In this document: positions 1-13,344 of the stretch, one piece after another
Numbering within the stretch: the stretch's first letter is position 1
How the letters are laid out: every line of letters begins with the position of its first letter
Origin: Trichaptum fuscoviolaceum
Taxonomy: Eukaryota > Basidiomycota > Agaricomycetes > Hymenochaetales > Trichaptaceae
Reading direction: 5' to 3'
DNA length: 64,000 nucleotides
NCBI GenBank assembly: GCA_910574455.1
Contig: CAJSYZ010000008.1
Coordinates: 496,001-560,000, forward strand
The notes under the pieces: generated by a model
What the model saw: the letters and a program-made list of their open reading frames with translations, nothing else
Told to the model about the DNA's origin: nothing
Databases searched by the model: none
Made by a program: the position numbers and the translations under genes

Positions 1-177
1 TGATGTAGGTGGGAGGAAATGTTGCTGCTGCTGATGGTGTGCCTGGTATTGCGATCGATGGTGGGGATGCGATTGTTGAGGTAGGCCTTGGTGTTGTTGT
101 TGTTGTTGCGGCTGAGATATTTGTTGGGCATAAGGAGGAGAAGTGGGTACCCAGTATCCGTTCTGTTCGGTAGACAT
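1..177 (-). CDS. N-terminal fragment of a Gln/His-rich protein, partial at the window edge
   Basis: An open frame starts at the ATG whose complement is at 175-177 and runs off the left edge without a stop, giving 59 codons. The peptide begins MSTEQNGYWVPTSPPYAQQ and continues with runs of glutamine and histidine (CAA/CAG and CAC/CAT codons). Such tracts are common in fungal transcription factors and other regulators, but no DNA-binding or catalytic domain lies inside the window, so the function cannot be called. The ATG is the first in frame, and the sequence to its right shows no upstream coding continuation. This low-complexity start could also belong to an RNA-binding or scaffold protein. 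Confidence 0.6.
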   Translation of the reverse strand, partial: MSTEQNGYWVPTSPPYAQQISQPQQQQQHQGLPQQSHPHHRSQYQAHHQQQQHFLPPTS

Positions 178-3100
178 GGCGGTGACAGTCAAAGTGAGTT
201 TTGTCGTAAAATTTCGTGAAAAGTGGGATGAAAGGTGCCAGATAAGTTCACAATGCTTAGACGCTAGCAACACAACGATATAACGCGCTTTATACGCGAT
301 TATGTATCTGGAAATGACAATAAGAAGTCGTGAATAGAATGGAGATGTTTCGCCAACGAACCAGTGATCCTCAAGCTACCCAACCTTTACTGCTACTCCC
401 TCTCAACCTTCCTGGTACGAGATTTGGAATGGGTGCAGTAGTGCTTGAATCAGCCCTGAAACTATGGAAGTGAATTGTAAGCCTAATAATGCGCACAGGC
501 CACGGGAGGCAAAGAGTGACAGCTCACGCGTTTGGAAAAATGGTGAGCCCGCAATTGATGAGTCCTGGGGTTGAACTGCGAAGATAACGGAGCTCAGCGC
601 TGCAGTGCACCTGATTGCTCCGAGGTGAATGGCAATGGGATAGCTGCGAGGCACGGCGTCTGTGTCTGCGTGGAGGGTATGACGAAGATGGAAGAGACGC
701 TGGCGACGGAATACGAATAGGACTTCCTTTCGTTCACTCGCCAAAGACAGACGATCTGGATGGTTAAAATAAGCCTGCCTGTCCCCGTCGACCAGGACAG
801 TTTGTTGACTGGCTGCTCGAGCAGTGGGAGAAAGCAGGAGAGGCCCGCTAAGAATAGCCTCTCTGGGCAACTGCAATCTATCAATCCGATCTCGCGTAAT
901 CTAGGCTTCAGCCAGAAAGGGCAACAGGTGATATGGAACTTGCGGTCGATGAGCACGTGTGGTCTCGGCGTGGTCTCGGCTCGCCTTGCACCTGGGACAG
1001 CTGTTGAGGCACGTCGTGCTCGTCGGAAAGGTCGGGAGGAGCGGCCGATGGATAGAGGGTGTAATCGTCGAGTCGATGAAGATTGTCTTCAACTTCGGCG
1101 AACGGTCTTGAGGTTATAACATCTCTGCCCGTAGCACAGTTCCACCGGTTCGGGGATGATGTTCTAACCGAGCTGACGCGGAGAAAACGGCGTCTAAGAC
1201 AAGTACAAAGGCTTGCGAACAGGATGGAATCGTGGGCAATCAATTCACCAAGGCGATGCGACGAAGCCTGAGGCCGTGTAATCTCCAGGCTCCGGAGTCC
1301 GGTCCTTTGTTCGGGAGACTATTCAGTCCGGAAACTTGAAGGCAGGACACTAAATCCGTCAAGGTGCTGTTAGACTTGGACATAGCCCATAGATTAGCTA
1401 CTAATCAGAATCAACAAATAAGGAAGAGATCACTTTGGCTCATGATCGCCAGAAGTGCATATAGTCTCCTAGATGGTGTAGCTGAGGAACAGACTGCCCA
1501 TAGTATATTGTTGGACTATTTTGATGCGCATATACACGGATTTTCTTGAGGTCTGTTAAATAATTAACGAAACTGACCTTCTAAGCATGGCTTGAATTTA
1601 CAGCTGAGTTCATTCCAGATACAGCCAATGAATGTCGCCACCGAAAGTTACATCGGAGTATGTGAACGTCGCAAACTATGTCAGGGTCGGTGATTGCAGG
1701 AGGAGTGATTCGGTGAACACTCTTGAATCAAGTCAGATGCTTCATATGAACAAAAAATTATCATGTTTATCATAAGTCGTAGATATTTGAACCTACTTTG
1801 AGACAAACATAATCCGCATATCCTAACGATCAATGTAGTGTCCGAAGCTTCTCTTCATCTTCAATTACGACCGTCCTACTAGTATGGATGCTTTCAGCGT
1901 TCCTCACCATCGTGACAATATTGTCAATTGAATATGCTTTGTGAGCGACAAACATTGGATATTGCGCTGTGGCACGCATGCATCGTCGCCATATTGCATG
2001 TAGCACACGAGGCAGCGAAATTCTCGAGATCTCAGACGAGAGATGCTCGTGGTAGGGAAGGAAGAGGGTAGTGGTCAAGGACGGTGCGCTCAAGACTTTC
2101 TCCTGCACCGGTACGTCAAGGAGGACGGAATTAACCGATCTCCGAGCGCGCTATTTGTGTTTGTGTACGCGTTTCCTGGGAAAGGCTTTGTAAGGGATAC
2201 AAACAAGCTTAGCCTCAAGAGTCAACGAGCTGAAGTTGTTCTTCAAGTTCACCACCATCGTTGTTACTTCTTCTACGCTTGCTTTTCTTCTTATCTATCT
2301 CACAACAAAGGATTCTTGTTTTCTTTCCTTGAAGACTGAATAGTATCAATCATTGCGCCTCTACTGGAAGTCGGGCTATCTTTACATCTTGGACTTCTGA
2401 GGCTCGAGGACTACGAGAGAGACTGGTCAGCTCTGAAAATCTGAAATGCTTTCCGGGGCGCAGGTCTACCCGCGCTGGACAATCAGATGTACGAGCACAG
2501 CGGAAGGAAGCAAGAGGCGGTGCCTGGGAGGAAATATGCCAACCTGTTGCCGTCCTCGCGCTTTGGCGTTCTTGCCTCTAATGGAAGTCGTTGTCCGTGA
2601 ACGACGGTGCGTAATGTTCACCGCCATTCTATCACTTTCTCCCTACTGTATTTGCATTCGCAGATTGCTTCCTGCTCAGGTTCAAGGCAGCATCCCTGAG
2701 GCCCCCTGGACAAAGCTTTGTCTCCGATGGATGCTGGGCTAATGCGGTATGCGTAGTTATTACGGTAGCCGCCAAGTTCTGCATTATCAGCTCCCGTAAG
2801 TTACAAACAACCGCCTTGGTATTTGAATCTCTCAGAAGTCTTCGCTGTACTTGGATGGATCTAGTCATCATATTATGTGGAAGATTTCTGAGGCGAAAAG
2901 CTGTTCTATAAAGAAGTAAAGCCTGTCTATCTTGAGATACACACAGCTTTGCGTCAACTAACACTGGCACCTTCGGCGTCTGTGGGATACTCTACATAGC
3001 TACCCCGCATCACAGTTCTCAGGTTCGTTCCAACCCTAATATCACTGCCCTGCTCGTCTTTTACTTCGTTGATCCGGGAGGCTATACCTTTCGCCGAATG

Positions 3101-5631
3101 GGATCTACTTCTCGAAGGAAAGAAGGTGCGTACGATGTGTTGATCTTGCACTAAGATATCTCCGCTGACTATTTGCGGACATTTCATTCCTTTCAGAAGT
3201 TCAAACCTGAGTTCATATATCTATGAAGGTTTTCTTGAGCAGCTGCTCTCCGGTAACACAACTTATCGGTATTTATAGTCCCAGCTCACTAAAGTACTCG
3301 CTTGGCCAAAATCACCAATCTTTGCTTCAGGTTGTGCGCGCGTCTTAGGCTTAACAGTGTCCCATGGGTATGGAGCCGTTGACGCTCTTTCGAGATTTGG
3401 CACCATCTTCCTACGCTGCTCGCAGATGGTGAGATAAACTTCTTGATTCCATTATTCAACTTCACAAACGTGGCACTTCCTGATACCTCTTTGGCAGCCG
3501 TTTCTGAAGAGCGACTAGGTTGAAACGCAATATACCTCGCTTCGCCCTTCTCAGCGCGATCCTTGTGCGAAATCACTCCGATCAGTCAGCCCGGGCGAAG
3601 CGGTCGGTATCTTAGCCGATTAGAAGCTACAATCTTTAATAGAGTTCTCCGTCGCCTTCACTCTCAGACATACATCTCCCATCGTATTAATCTCGAACTC
3701 TACCGTCTATGATACCATCTATGATTTAGCACAATCTGGTCTGGTATGACATGGCGAGACACCTATCTCAGCGCTCATCTGTCTGGCGTTTCGACAGAGC
3801 GCCGTTCTCAAGGTTGAAAAACGCCTGCGCTAGAAGCTGCAGGCTGATATTACAACACATGGGTGCCTGTGTCTATTTTGGAGGCCGGTCCTCCGTGGTG
3901 GGAAGCTCGGTGATCGTTTTACCTTGCCGAAGGCTCGTTTAGCCTTCGAAGCCAAAACGATCGAGTTTGAAGGGTCGATTAAGCACCCTACCGACGGATG
4001 ATCTGCACCTCTAGCTCATTCATGGTGGCCGGATCTGCCTTCAAAAAAGGCTCCTTTTTCGGCGGTTGCGAAGTGCGGAGTGTTTGTTGTTGTTCGTTGA
4101 TGGTTTTGCGATACCAAAGTGCCGTTTCAAAGTCTGGCCATTTGGCAGGGTGTCTCTGCTACTAGTAAGGGATCACAGGCCAGCAAAAGGGTGAGTAGCC
4201 ATACGCTGCACCTCACGTATTGTGCATCAATTGTGAGTTCTTCTCGTCGCCTTACTCAGTATCGTGACCAATATACACTGACCTTCTGCTTAGGAGTTCT
4301 TTGTGGTATGCAGCTTGGTTCTTCGTGAAAAACTGCCGAGTATAGTACCAGCCTGAGTAGTGCGTCCATTCTTTTTCTGATTTGTCTCATTGAAATGAAG
4401 TTGATATCTCTATATCCTAGACTTCGGATCCTAGTACCGATAAACTGATGCTCTATTGCATCAGAATCTGATATAACATTCAACGAGAGGGCCAGCTTCC
4501 ACTCTGGATATCTTTCATGTGGACTTCCTTGATGCCCTCGGTAAGGAGTAAAGAATTGCTGAACATCACTCCGATCTTCTGTACCTAAAGTCTGACGTGA
4601 GTACACTCACTATGAATTTGGAATAGACGATACGCCAATAATGCATTGCCATCACGAAGTAACAGGCAACATTGTTGTACTAGTAGCCATCTGCACAAGT
4701 ACACAACCAAACTTCTGGCAGGACAAAGGTACATGAACGTGATCATGACCTTAAAATCGCCGGTGGAAACGAAGATACGGTAAGACCATCAGAATAGCAA
4801 TACTACTCCGTGACTGGCGAGACTAGGCCCGTCCTTGATCCCATCAATAGCCCCCATCGACTAATTCAATTCCACACGTTCTGCAGCAATCATTCAAGTT
4901 ACCATACACTTATCGCACGAGGTCTAAGGATTATTTGAGCGGGTCTGTTAAGAGGAAATTTCCCATACAGTTAAACAAGCTCTGTTCCTGGACCTTTATC
5001 TCGAATCTGGACCTGGATGATCCTTGTCTAATTTTGACATCGTATACGTCGCTATAACCGTGACTTAATCCGACCGCGGCAATGGCCAGAGAGAACCTAA
5101 GGCCAAAAGCTTGCAGCATCAACAAATCGCGATGCTTGTATGTACAGCAAACAATCGAGGCACGATGAACTATGTATATCGACCTCGTGCGTCCCTGATC
5201 AGTACGCTACTATGCAATCATTATTTCGCCTTAGCTCGCGCATGAGATTCACATGGGGAACATTCGCAAGTCAAAGTGCATACGATGATCTGAAGGATAC
5301 GACGGAATATCAATAGAGCTCGGACGAAAGCGAGAAAAGCATGGTACATATGTAAATGTCTTGATCTATAACAACACTGGCCGCAAAATCGAAACCAGAT
5401 TGCGTGCACTCACTAAACATGCCAATCAGGCATTTCTTTTGATATGTATACAGTACACAAGATATCATTCGATGGACTCGGCGATCTAACCCGCTTTACA
5501 CAACTTCCATGCCATTCCATATTTTAGGGAAGAAAACGAACAATCAAAACCATGCATACAAATTCTGATTTGAGATAACCATTGGAAAATTTGAGGTTGA
5601 AGGTTGACCGATCACCCGCAAGGTCAGAGCA
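178..5631. other. 5.4 kb without a supported gene
   Basis: Short open frames occur on both strands, none longer than about 157 codons, and none shows a recognisable motif or chains into a spliced model I can defend. The patch at 400-1250 is richer in GC and has overlapping minus-strand frames, so it may be a 5' untranslated region or a fast-evolving gene; I do not call it. The part from 1300 to 5600 is closer to 45 % GC with frequent stops in all frames. A nested inverted repeat lies at 3912-3962 and is listed separately. Confidence 0.5.
3912..3962. repeat. Nested inverted repeat (double hairpin)
   Basis: An outer 9-bp stem pairs gatcgtttt (3912-3920) with aaaacgatc (3954-3962). Inside it an 8-bp stem pairs cgaaggct (3928-3935) with agccttcg (3941-3948) around a 5-nt loop. 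No gene surrounds it. It may be the end of a decayed transposon or a structured transcript; the sequence alone does not decide. Confidence 0.5.
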
Positions 5632-7238
5632 TCAAGCCGAGACTTGGAGATGCACCACTTTCGTCGGAAGGACGCGCTCAGAAACAGACTTCTCCTGCCT
5701 GGAGCGATCAAGCCTTTCCACGCCCTTCCTGATGCTCTCCAGCTGGACATGCAGCGGGAGCTTCCCACCCACCAGCTCCGGCGTCGCGACACGCTTCGAC
5801 AGCTCCTCCAGCTCATCGCTGAACTGCGCCAACGCCTCCAGTGCATTCACAACATGCACCAGCGCCTCGTTCCGGAACGTCTCCACTTTCAGCAAAAGCG
5901 CCAGGTTCCGCTCGAACTGCGACAGCGGGCCCTGATTCTGCCCCAGCGCCGTCCAGAGCGACGCGAGGATCTTCTCGCGATCGACAGCGATATCTTTCTT
6001 CTCGAGAGAGACGATCTCCAGAATTGTATCGAGCCGCAGCCGGAGAACATCGAGCTGTTCGAGCAGAGATTCGGCTGTGACGATGAGCCGCTTGAGGTTC
6101 ACTGCTAGTGTGGAGCAGGTGAACTCGAAGCTCGTTATTAGGGCTTCGTCAGAAGCACGAGACGTTAAGATCGTCGGAAGATATCTTGACATGGAGTTCT
6201 CAGCGTGCTGCAGCGATCGTATGGCATAATCACCCACAGCGCCCACACTGTATATGACAATCAGCAAAGGCTATAGAGAGAGGAAACTCGCGTTAGTGCT
6301 CACTTGTCAATAGCAGTACTAAGCTGAGCATAAAAGCGATTCATTCCACGCGCAGTCACCTTCGCATCGGCCGAGAAGCCGTCCAGAAGCTGTGCCAGTC
6401 TGTCCTTGCCTCCCAGTTCGCTATGTTTCACCAATATCGCGAGGTCGTTCGTCGCCAGCCGAGCCTCTTTAATTTCCGGAGCAATCACCGCGAGTGCCAT
6501 TGCACTTTCGAATAGAGTCGTGAATGCACGGTCCTGGATCTTCATCACGGTTGGAAAATCTGGATGAGCGTTTGCCCTGTTGACATTGTCTTGATACAAA
6601 GCGGGTTGAACTTGGCATAATGACGTAGTTCGAAAGTGGGAAAGTGAGCAGAGGGGTGCAGTATTGAAGTAGAGGAAGACAGCGACAAGGAGAAGTGTGA
6701 TACGAAGAGGCCAAGCATGAATCAGAAGTGCCCTTAGGATAGGTGATGGCGATGCACAAGCCGTCCTGGAGTCGGATGTATACTTATCAACAGACATATG
6801 CGTCACTCCTTTTTCGAGAGTTTCCCCGCCATCGAGCTTTCCATCCTGTCCAATATCGTCATCTTGGACCGCCGCGACTTTGGAAGACCAATCTGCGTCA
6901 ACAAAGGGATCGACGTCGGTTTCACTGTTGCAAGTGAAAGGTGATAAAAGCGATCTTCGCATTTCCATCGCACGCCCGCGCAGCGATGCGACGCTGCGGC
7001 CCTCGAGGGTGCGACTCATACCAACATCGAATGTGCGAGGTGGTGTAATCGGGATGGTGTTCTGCGTAGACCCAACGTCGCTCTCCAGGTCGTCATCTTC
7101 GGACTTGAAAGACGCGAAAGACGTGACGTCGGACAGCAATGCATGCCTGACTTCGTTCTCGCTCGCCCAGGCCTGGACATCGCTAGCAGGGTTGGAGATG
7201 TCGCACCACTGCTCCTTTGAGCAGTTAGACGTGACCAT
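5632..7238 (-). CDS. Single-pass membrane protein with helical C-terminal half, unknown function
   Basis: Two exons (7238-6304 and 6247-5632) are joined across a 56-nt intron (GTGAGC...ACAG, branch site CTGAT) and keep the frame, giving 516 aa. The start is the ATG at 7238; the frame is open 11 codons further up but has no ATG there. Residues 1-170 are polar, acidic and Ser-rich, as in a disordered cytoplasmic region. A hydrophobic stretch around residues 178-195 (core ITLLLVAVFLYFN) is a likely single transmembrane helix. The remainder is rich in Leu, Glu, Lys and Arg with heptad-like spacing, suggesting long helices or coiled coil. I do not recognise the family. A similar layout occurs in basidiomycete-specific proteins of unknown role. 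Confidence 0.75.
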
Positions 7239-7271
7239 TTGCCTTTCGAACGCTGAGTTTGAGGCGGTCAC

Positions 7272-10091
7272 TCAGAACTGGGATGTATAAGCAGGTTAGG
7301 TGGCGACTGGTCTATATGTTTAGAAAGAGATGTCAGAAAGACGAAGGATGTCAGACGGAAGCAAAGGGCGAACACGCTAAGGCCTAAGACGCGCTGCGGC
7401 TTTATCACCCATCACCATGGTGGCCCAGGTGCATTGGCCTCAAATGACTTGGAGGACGTGACATAGCCTATTCCTGTGCTCCTGTGCTTAGGGCCGCATT
7501 GGTATTGAAGATGCTCCTAGTCGAAGTAGGGCTCACAATTGTAGCGAACAATGAAGATAATGAGATTGAATCTCTCTACGCGCGCAAAAGGGTGAGGAGT
7601 GACGTGAAAGAAAGAAAAAGAGAAGTTGGGCGACTGACGTACGGAGTGTGACAGCTTTAAGTTGAGTGCGTGACAAGGCGTGTTTGTCACTTCATTTATA
7701 GCGTGAGCCAATTGTGAACGGTGCACGGTGCACTGCATCAAAGTCTCACTGGCACATTGACAGACTCCAACTAACCCGGTTGCATAGCCATCTACTGTTA
7801 CTTCGAAAGAATTTGATGAATCACTTCTCAAATCGTAGCGTCAAGAGATGACATTGTAGATGTGCACTTATTATAGTATACATATACAGCAATTTGGTAT
7901 GGCTGTTAAAGAAGTTGGATGCATTATTAGTACACAGCCTTTGAAAGTATAACGTACTACTAGTAGCTCATGGCTTTCATTGTAGCGTTTGATTGTAAGC
8001 TTCTTATAGAATAACGGTGATTGAAGCCATGGAACGGTAGAAATAGAGTTCAAGCCCAGTTAGTCGGAGTTTCATTCTGCCCAGCACGTTTGAACCCTCC
8101 TTACCTCTTACCCATCACCCCCACTCGCATCCATCATCAGCCTGACTGAACCCTCTCCCCCACACAGAGCTTGCGATCGCCTAGCCTATCTCAGGACATC
8201 CCCACAAGGAATCACAGGACTATGCGCAGTGAATGGTATTCTGTCGACATCAGCACTGGAGACACGTTCGTGGTGTGGTCTTTTGTGAACGCATTGGCAA
8301 AAGATAGGGCGAGGACACTCTAGTCCCTTCAGATCTTGATACCTAGACACGAGGTACCTCTTCGTTACGATTGGGATCTGGACGGGCTTGTGAGATCGTG
8401 CTTAGTCGACATATGCAATTTCTCTCAGGTGGGGCGCTGGCATGGATGGACCTTCAAGCAAGTCTTTTTCCTGATCTATTATCATCCGAGTCTGTTTCTT
8501 CCACAGGTTCATCTCCATCTCCTTCCCCTGGCCCCATTGATTTATCTTGTTTAACTCTGCAGAAATGTTTATACTTCTACCAAGCATGGAAAGACTAGCG
8601 CTTGGGAATTGGATAGACATTCAAGTTCTACCATGATGCATGGCCGCCTAGCTCTGGCTCAGCTGGCTCAACTCAAATCTTCATGGTGCATTTCGACATG
8701 GTCATCAACTGACTGCTTTGCGTTGAATCCTTGAGCCATGATCAATGGTGAGCCTGGAGGGCCTATCTTCTGGACATATTCTCATCGGCTGTGCTTGTCT
8801 CTTTCAATCTTAATCTTGGACGAGTCATCTCTCATTAGGCCGTTTGCGAATTATTCTCCTCGTTTGTCTACTCGACTAGGGCGATTAGTTCCATCGGAGG
8901 GTCTCCATTATATTTTACATTCCATCCATACACGCCATCCATCGTCCTGGCTTGCTCTTTTTATACGTACAAAAGTCACGGTATGAGAATCACTCAATCT
9001 TTTGTCTTCTGGATATACGGGGGCGGTACGTTAACGCCTCATAATCGCTGGCCGTTTGATTTTGTCAAACTCCGAGACTCGCATGGAAGAGCGCTATGAG
9101 TTCTCGGCTAGGCTATTATCATCCACAGGAGCCCCTTGAGATCTATTCGACTTCCTGAGCGTTGTGCTTGTTAAGGTCGTGTGTTCAGAGGATGTCCATC
9201 CGGTCAATGTTTGAAGATCGATAATACATATGTATGTACGTGCACTGCCTTATTCATCGTTCAAGCTAACGCTGTCAGTACCGAATATCTCAACCTCCGC
9301 TGGGCTTTGAATAGAGCTGCGCTATCGAATCGATGTGCTACAATGTCCTCATTCCCGCCTCCTCTCGAACGGATAGTAATTCCGACGGCGAATACGCCAC
9401 GGACTCGAACCTGCACAATTGAGATGACGGCTTTATCGATGGAACAAGGACGAGCTTATGGGTTTGAAATATGGTCTTGTGATCAAAGGCCAGAATGCTT
9501 GTGCTGTTTCTGCGGACACAGCTAGCGAGAAAAGAAGAAGAAGCCAAGCAGGCTGACGAAGGCCGATCTGACGAAATTCCAGCACACGACTCTCAAATGG
9601 CCGGACCCATCGCGACTTGCACCGGCCGGACATCTGAATAGCAAGCTCCCCGGCGCCTGGGCGCGGCGAGGATCGGCACGATATTCCGAGGCATTTGATT
9701 GCTAAAACGGGGTCTGCTGTGCTGAAATTTAATGATTTACGTAATTAGCAGGCGTGGGCTATAGATAGTGTCCGGGAAGACAATCTTCTCCATCCCCACC
9801 TCGCTTTCCGTTCCCCCTCTGCCAGCTTTGGGCAGTGGAGTCGCTTATTGCGTCCCCACCACACTCATTGGTGCCCTCATCAAATCAACGCACGGAGGTC
9901 GACGAACGTGCACAAGAACTGGGCTGTACATCGTCATCGGCAACGAACTTAGCGCACACACCGAGCACTTATAGACTCTAGACGGCCATCTTGTTCCTTA
10001 CTTTGCTTTGACCTCCAACTACTTCAACAATCTCCTTTTCATCAGCCAGAGGTCTCGAGGATAAAAAGGAATCGCGGCTGACAAGTTTCAA
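7272..10091. other. Intergenic region between unknown membrane protein and phosphate transporter
   Basis: About 2.8 kb between two divergently transcribed genes, so it should contain both promoters. Open frames are short (up to 114 codons) and carry no motif. From 9640 to 10091 the sequence becomes C/T-rich, as in many fungal core promoters and 5' untranslated regions, and the transporter ATG at 10092 follows an aagtttcaa context. I see no transposon ends or RNA gene here. Confidence 0.45.
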
Positions 10092-12632
10092 ATGGCGACA
10101 GCAAACTCATCCGACAGGTCGACCTCGGCATCGCCTGTTGCTGACGAGAAACGAACCTACGACCAGTACGACCAGGCAAACATCGACCAACCCCATGGAC
10201 ATGTACGAGCTGGTCTTGAAGAGTTTGAGCGTAGCGGAGAGGGTCGGCCTCCTTGGATCCTCACGCACACGGAGCTTAAGCTGCTTGGTATAGCTGGTGT
10301 TGGGTTCTTCCTCGATGGTGCGTACTTCATTTCCTGATACATACTCAAATTTGTGACCAAGGTCTTCATCTAATAGCTTATGATCTTTTTATCATCAACG
10401 TGAGTGCAGAATATCCTTGTTTATTGGTTTCATATCGGAAAGTATCGAGAACTGTGTATGCATGATTCCACCCGGTTTAAGCCACGTGGGGCTTTTCTTG
10501 TTATACTTGAGCTGTTTAAGTGATTTTTGTAGGCCGTTGGTATCAACTAAATCTGCGACTGCTTCTCAGGGCTTAAACCCCAGGAAGAGAATGTGTCCGA
10601 TTTACTGCGGACAATTGTATCGGCAGTTTTCATATCTACAATTTTTGCTTTCCCCTCCAACTTAGCCTGAACTGAAATAACTTTTCAATCTGCTAGCCTA
10701 TTTCTACGATGCTTCAGTACCGATTGTATGGTGGCAACGAAATTCCGCCTGGACTTGAGGGGCTTCTCAAAGCCAGTGCAAACATCGGCAGCGTTATCGG
10801 TCAATTCCTCTTTGGTTCGTAATTATACCGTTTCTTCCACACCTGTTAGAAAACTCATCGTCCTTTCAGGCTACCTCGCTGACTCCCTCGGACGTAAACG
10901 AGTCTATGGAAAAGAGCTCATGCTCATCATCTTTGCGACCATCATGACTCTCACAACTCCCACTGGCTCTCTATCTCCCTCCGGGTCAATCATCTATCTC
11001 ACCGTCTTCCGCATCGTGCTCGGCGTGGGTGTAGGGGGCGACTACCCCATGAGCGCGACCATCTCCTCCGACCGCGCAGCCATCCGAAAACGTGGCGTCA
11101 TGCTCAATTACATCTTCGCCAACCAGGGCTGGGGCTCGTTCGTCGGCGCCCTCGCGGTCATGATCGTCCTCGCGTGCTACAAGCACGCCATGCGCGACGG
11201 GGAGCACACGTCACTCGTCGACGGCGTCTGGCGCATCACGGTCGGCATCAGCCTCATTCCCGCGTTCGCAACGCTCTACCAGCGGCTCACCCTGCCGGAG
11301 TCGAGGCGCTTCGAGGCCGCGCGGAAGCTCGAAGAGGAAGACCCGATCGCGTATGAGAAAATGCTGCAGGCGAAGAAGGAGCGGGCGGCGGAGGCGGCGG
11401 AGAGGGGCGCGACTGTGCCGGATGTGGAGGCGGAGATGAAGGGTATGACGGTGCAGGATGCGGTGGAGGAGACGTCCGTGGATGATTCAGAAGGCGCGAG
11501 GAGGAAACCGGGTGTAAATGAACGTTTGGGAGAACGGGAGCGACCTGAGCAAGTGATTGAGCAGGAGCAAGGAATGGGCACGAAGGAAAGCGCAAGAAGG
11601 AAGAAAGCGCATTTCAGAGGTGAGCTGTAATCATATTATAAATTTGTTCGGAGGCTAATATCACTTATAAAGAATTCCTCACATATTTCTCGGAATGGCG
11701 CCATGCGAAGATCCTCATCGGAACTGCCGGCTGCTGGTTCTTACTCGACATCGCGTAAGTTATTCTTTTTTACTCTTGTCACCAATCAGTATCACCTATT
11801 AACATGCTTGACATACTCAGCTTCTACGGCATCAACCTCAACCAAAACGTCGTGTTACAACAAATCGGGTTCGACGGTTCCTCCGGCACGCCTTGGGAAA
11901 AGCTCTTCAAGATCTCCACGGGCAACTTGATCATCACTGCCCTCGGATTCGTGCCCGGATACTACGCGAGCGTGCTCTGCATCGAGTGGCTTGGCCGCAA
12001 GTGGATTCAGATTCAAGGGTTCCTGATGGCTGCTCTTTTCTGTACGTCTGAGGTTTTCCCTTGGAGAGACAAGTCGCTATTTTATTAGGATGCTAATTTT
12101 TTCGATTGTTGGCTATAGTGGGCATCCTGGCTGGCAAGTTCCACGAGCTTTCTACGGTGGCTTTCGTAGTCTGCTTCGCCTTCCTGCAGTTCTTCTTCAA
12201 CTTTGGCGCGAATACGACGACTTACGTATGTATCCATCTCTTCCTTGATGGCTGACATGAAAATTGAATCCTGTGTCCAGTGCTATCCAGCAGAAGTCTT
12301 CCCCACACGCTTCCGCGCCTCCGCACACGGCCTGAGCGCCGCGTCCGGAAAAGCGGGCGCGATCATCTCCGCACTCGCATTCAATGAGCTCACGAAAAAG
12401 ATCGGCACGCCCGCCGTCTTGTGGAGTGCGTATCCATCCCTCATCACTTTTTCTTGACCAGTTTGAAGCTGACGGGCGTCGATCACAATCTTCTTTCTTC
12501 ACAGTTTTCTTCGGATGCTGCCTCGCGGGTGCCGCTCTGACCTGTCTCCTACCCGAGGTGAAGGGCCGTGACCCGGATGTCATCGATGCAGAGGAGATTC
12601 GCGAAGCAAGGGAAGCAAGGAGGTTGAATTGA
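10092..12632 (+). CDS. PHO84: Pho84-type high-affinity inorganic phosphate:H+ symporter (MFS)
   Basis: Nine exons close in frame: 10092-10317, 10377-10399, 10697-10814, 10870-11619, 11673-11754, 11821-12041, 12119-12225, 12281-12425, 12505-12632, giving 599 aa. This is a plasma-membrane transporter of the phosphate:H+ symporter family with 12 predicted helices. Visible signatures are the MFS motif LADSLGRKR (about 125-133), [19 protein letters not shown] (from about 174), which is diagnostic for the Pho84/PHT1 group, and the late [20 protein letters not shown] motif. A long charged cytoplasmic loop (about 245-375, rich in Glu, Lys and Arg) separates the two six-helix halves, as in the family. 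Length fits (about 560-620 aa). Intron 2 is 297 nt, much longer than the other seven, and holds a Pho4-like site, listed separately. Confidence 0.93.
10483..10488. promoter_or_regulatory. CACGTG E-box (CACGTGGG) in intron 2 of the phosphate transporter
   Basis: The sequence gccacgtgggg lies inside the unusually long second intron. CACGTGGG is the high-affinity core of yeast Pho4, the bHLH activator of phosphate-starvation genes including PHO84. The match is seen directly. Its use as an intronic control site is inference, since a 6-bp palindrome is expected by chance about once per 4 kb. Confidence 0.3.
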
Positions 12633-12991
12633 GTGAGCTGTAGCCGTAGTCGGTTCCGAGTCCTTTCCCTTCCCTTCTTCTTCCTCTCCTCCTCGCACCT
12701 TTCGGGGACTCACACACTGGACCTGCACATCATCTTACTGCAGGATGACAAGCTACCTTCGTTTTTGGACTAACGACATGTAAGATCGGAGGATATAACG
12801 TGCAAGAAGATAGACAAATGTACCGGGAACAAAAATCCTGGCAAATCTGTGACTGTATACGCATCTGTTTAGCATTATGATTGTTTGTAACTTAATTGCA
12901 TTCCTGACTCTCCTAGTACCTGAAGTCTGGTGAACTATGTAACGATTTTTTCAGTTTTTTTGGTCCCTTGAAGATTTCATATGTAGTATAT
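12633..12991. other. 3' flank of the phosphate transporter
   Basis: No gene. The sequence is T-rich after the stop codon, as expected of a 3' untranslated region, and runs up to the 9-bp duplication that borders the fold-back transposon. Confidence 0.5.
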
Positions 12992-13000
12992 GTGACTGAG

Positions 13001-13170
13001 CAGTCTCCTACCCAAACCCTCCCACGGTTCGGTAGAGGCCGAGGCCTCAGGGTCAAAGAAAAGTTGAGGGGACCCTTTACCGACCGAAGGGAGGGTCTGG
13101 CTCCAAGTATAGTAGCCGAGCCCGCTCGTCGTAAGGGTCCTCTCCCGAGCCTCGTTTACCGTGGGAATGG
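13001..13170 (+). repeat. Left terminal inverted repeat, 170 bp
   Basis: It is an exact reverse complement of 13345-13514. Homology stops abruptly after ccgtgggaatgg, where the two inner sequences diverge. Open frames inside the arm are by-products of its GC-rich composition. Confidence 0.92.
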
Positions 13171-13344
13171 CGGCCTACCCTTTGGGCAGTTTAATAGCTA
13201 GTTTTTTTGCATGTACATAAGAGTGTTGATAGCTAGGCAGTGTTTAAAGTACATTTGTTTATATATAATTGCTACTGAGTATGACTGAGTGTCTCAAAAT
13301 TTTGTGCACAATATCTCGAGCCACTGTTGGGTCCTCCCAAGCCA

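Noticed and set aside
5544..6108. Long + strand frames opposite the coiled-coil gene
   Set aside because: Antisense shadows of the GC-rich second exon of the minus-strand gene.
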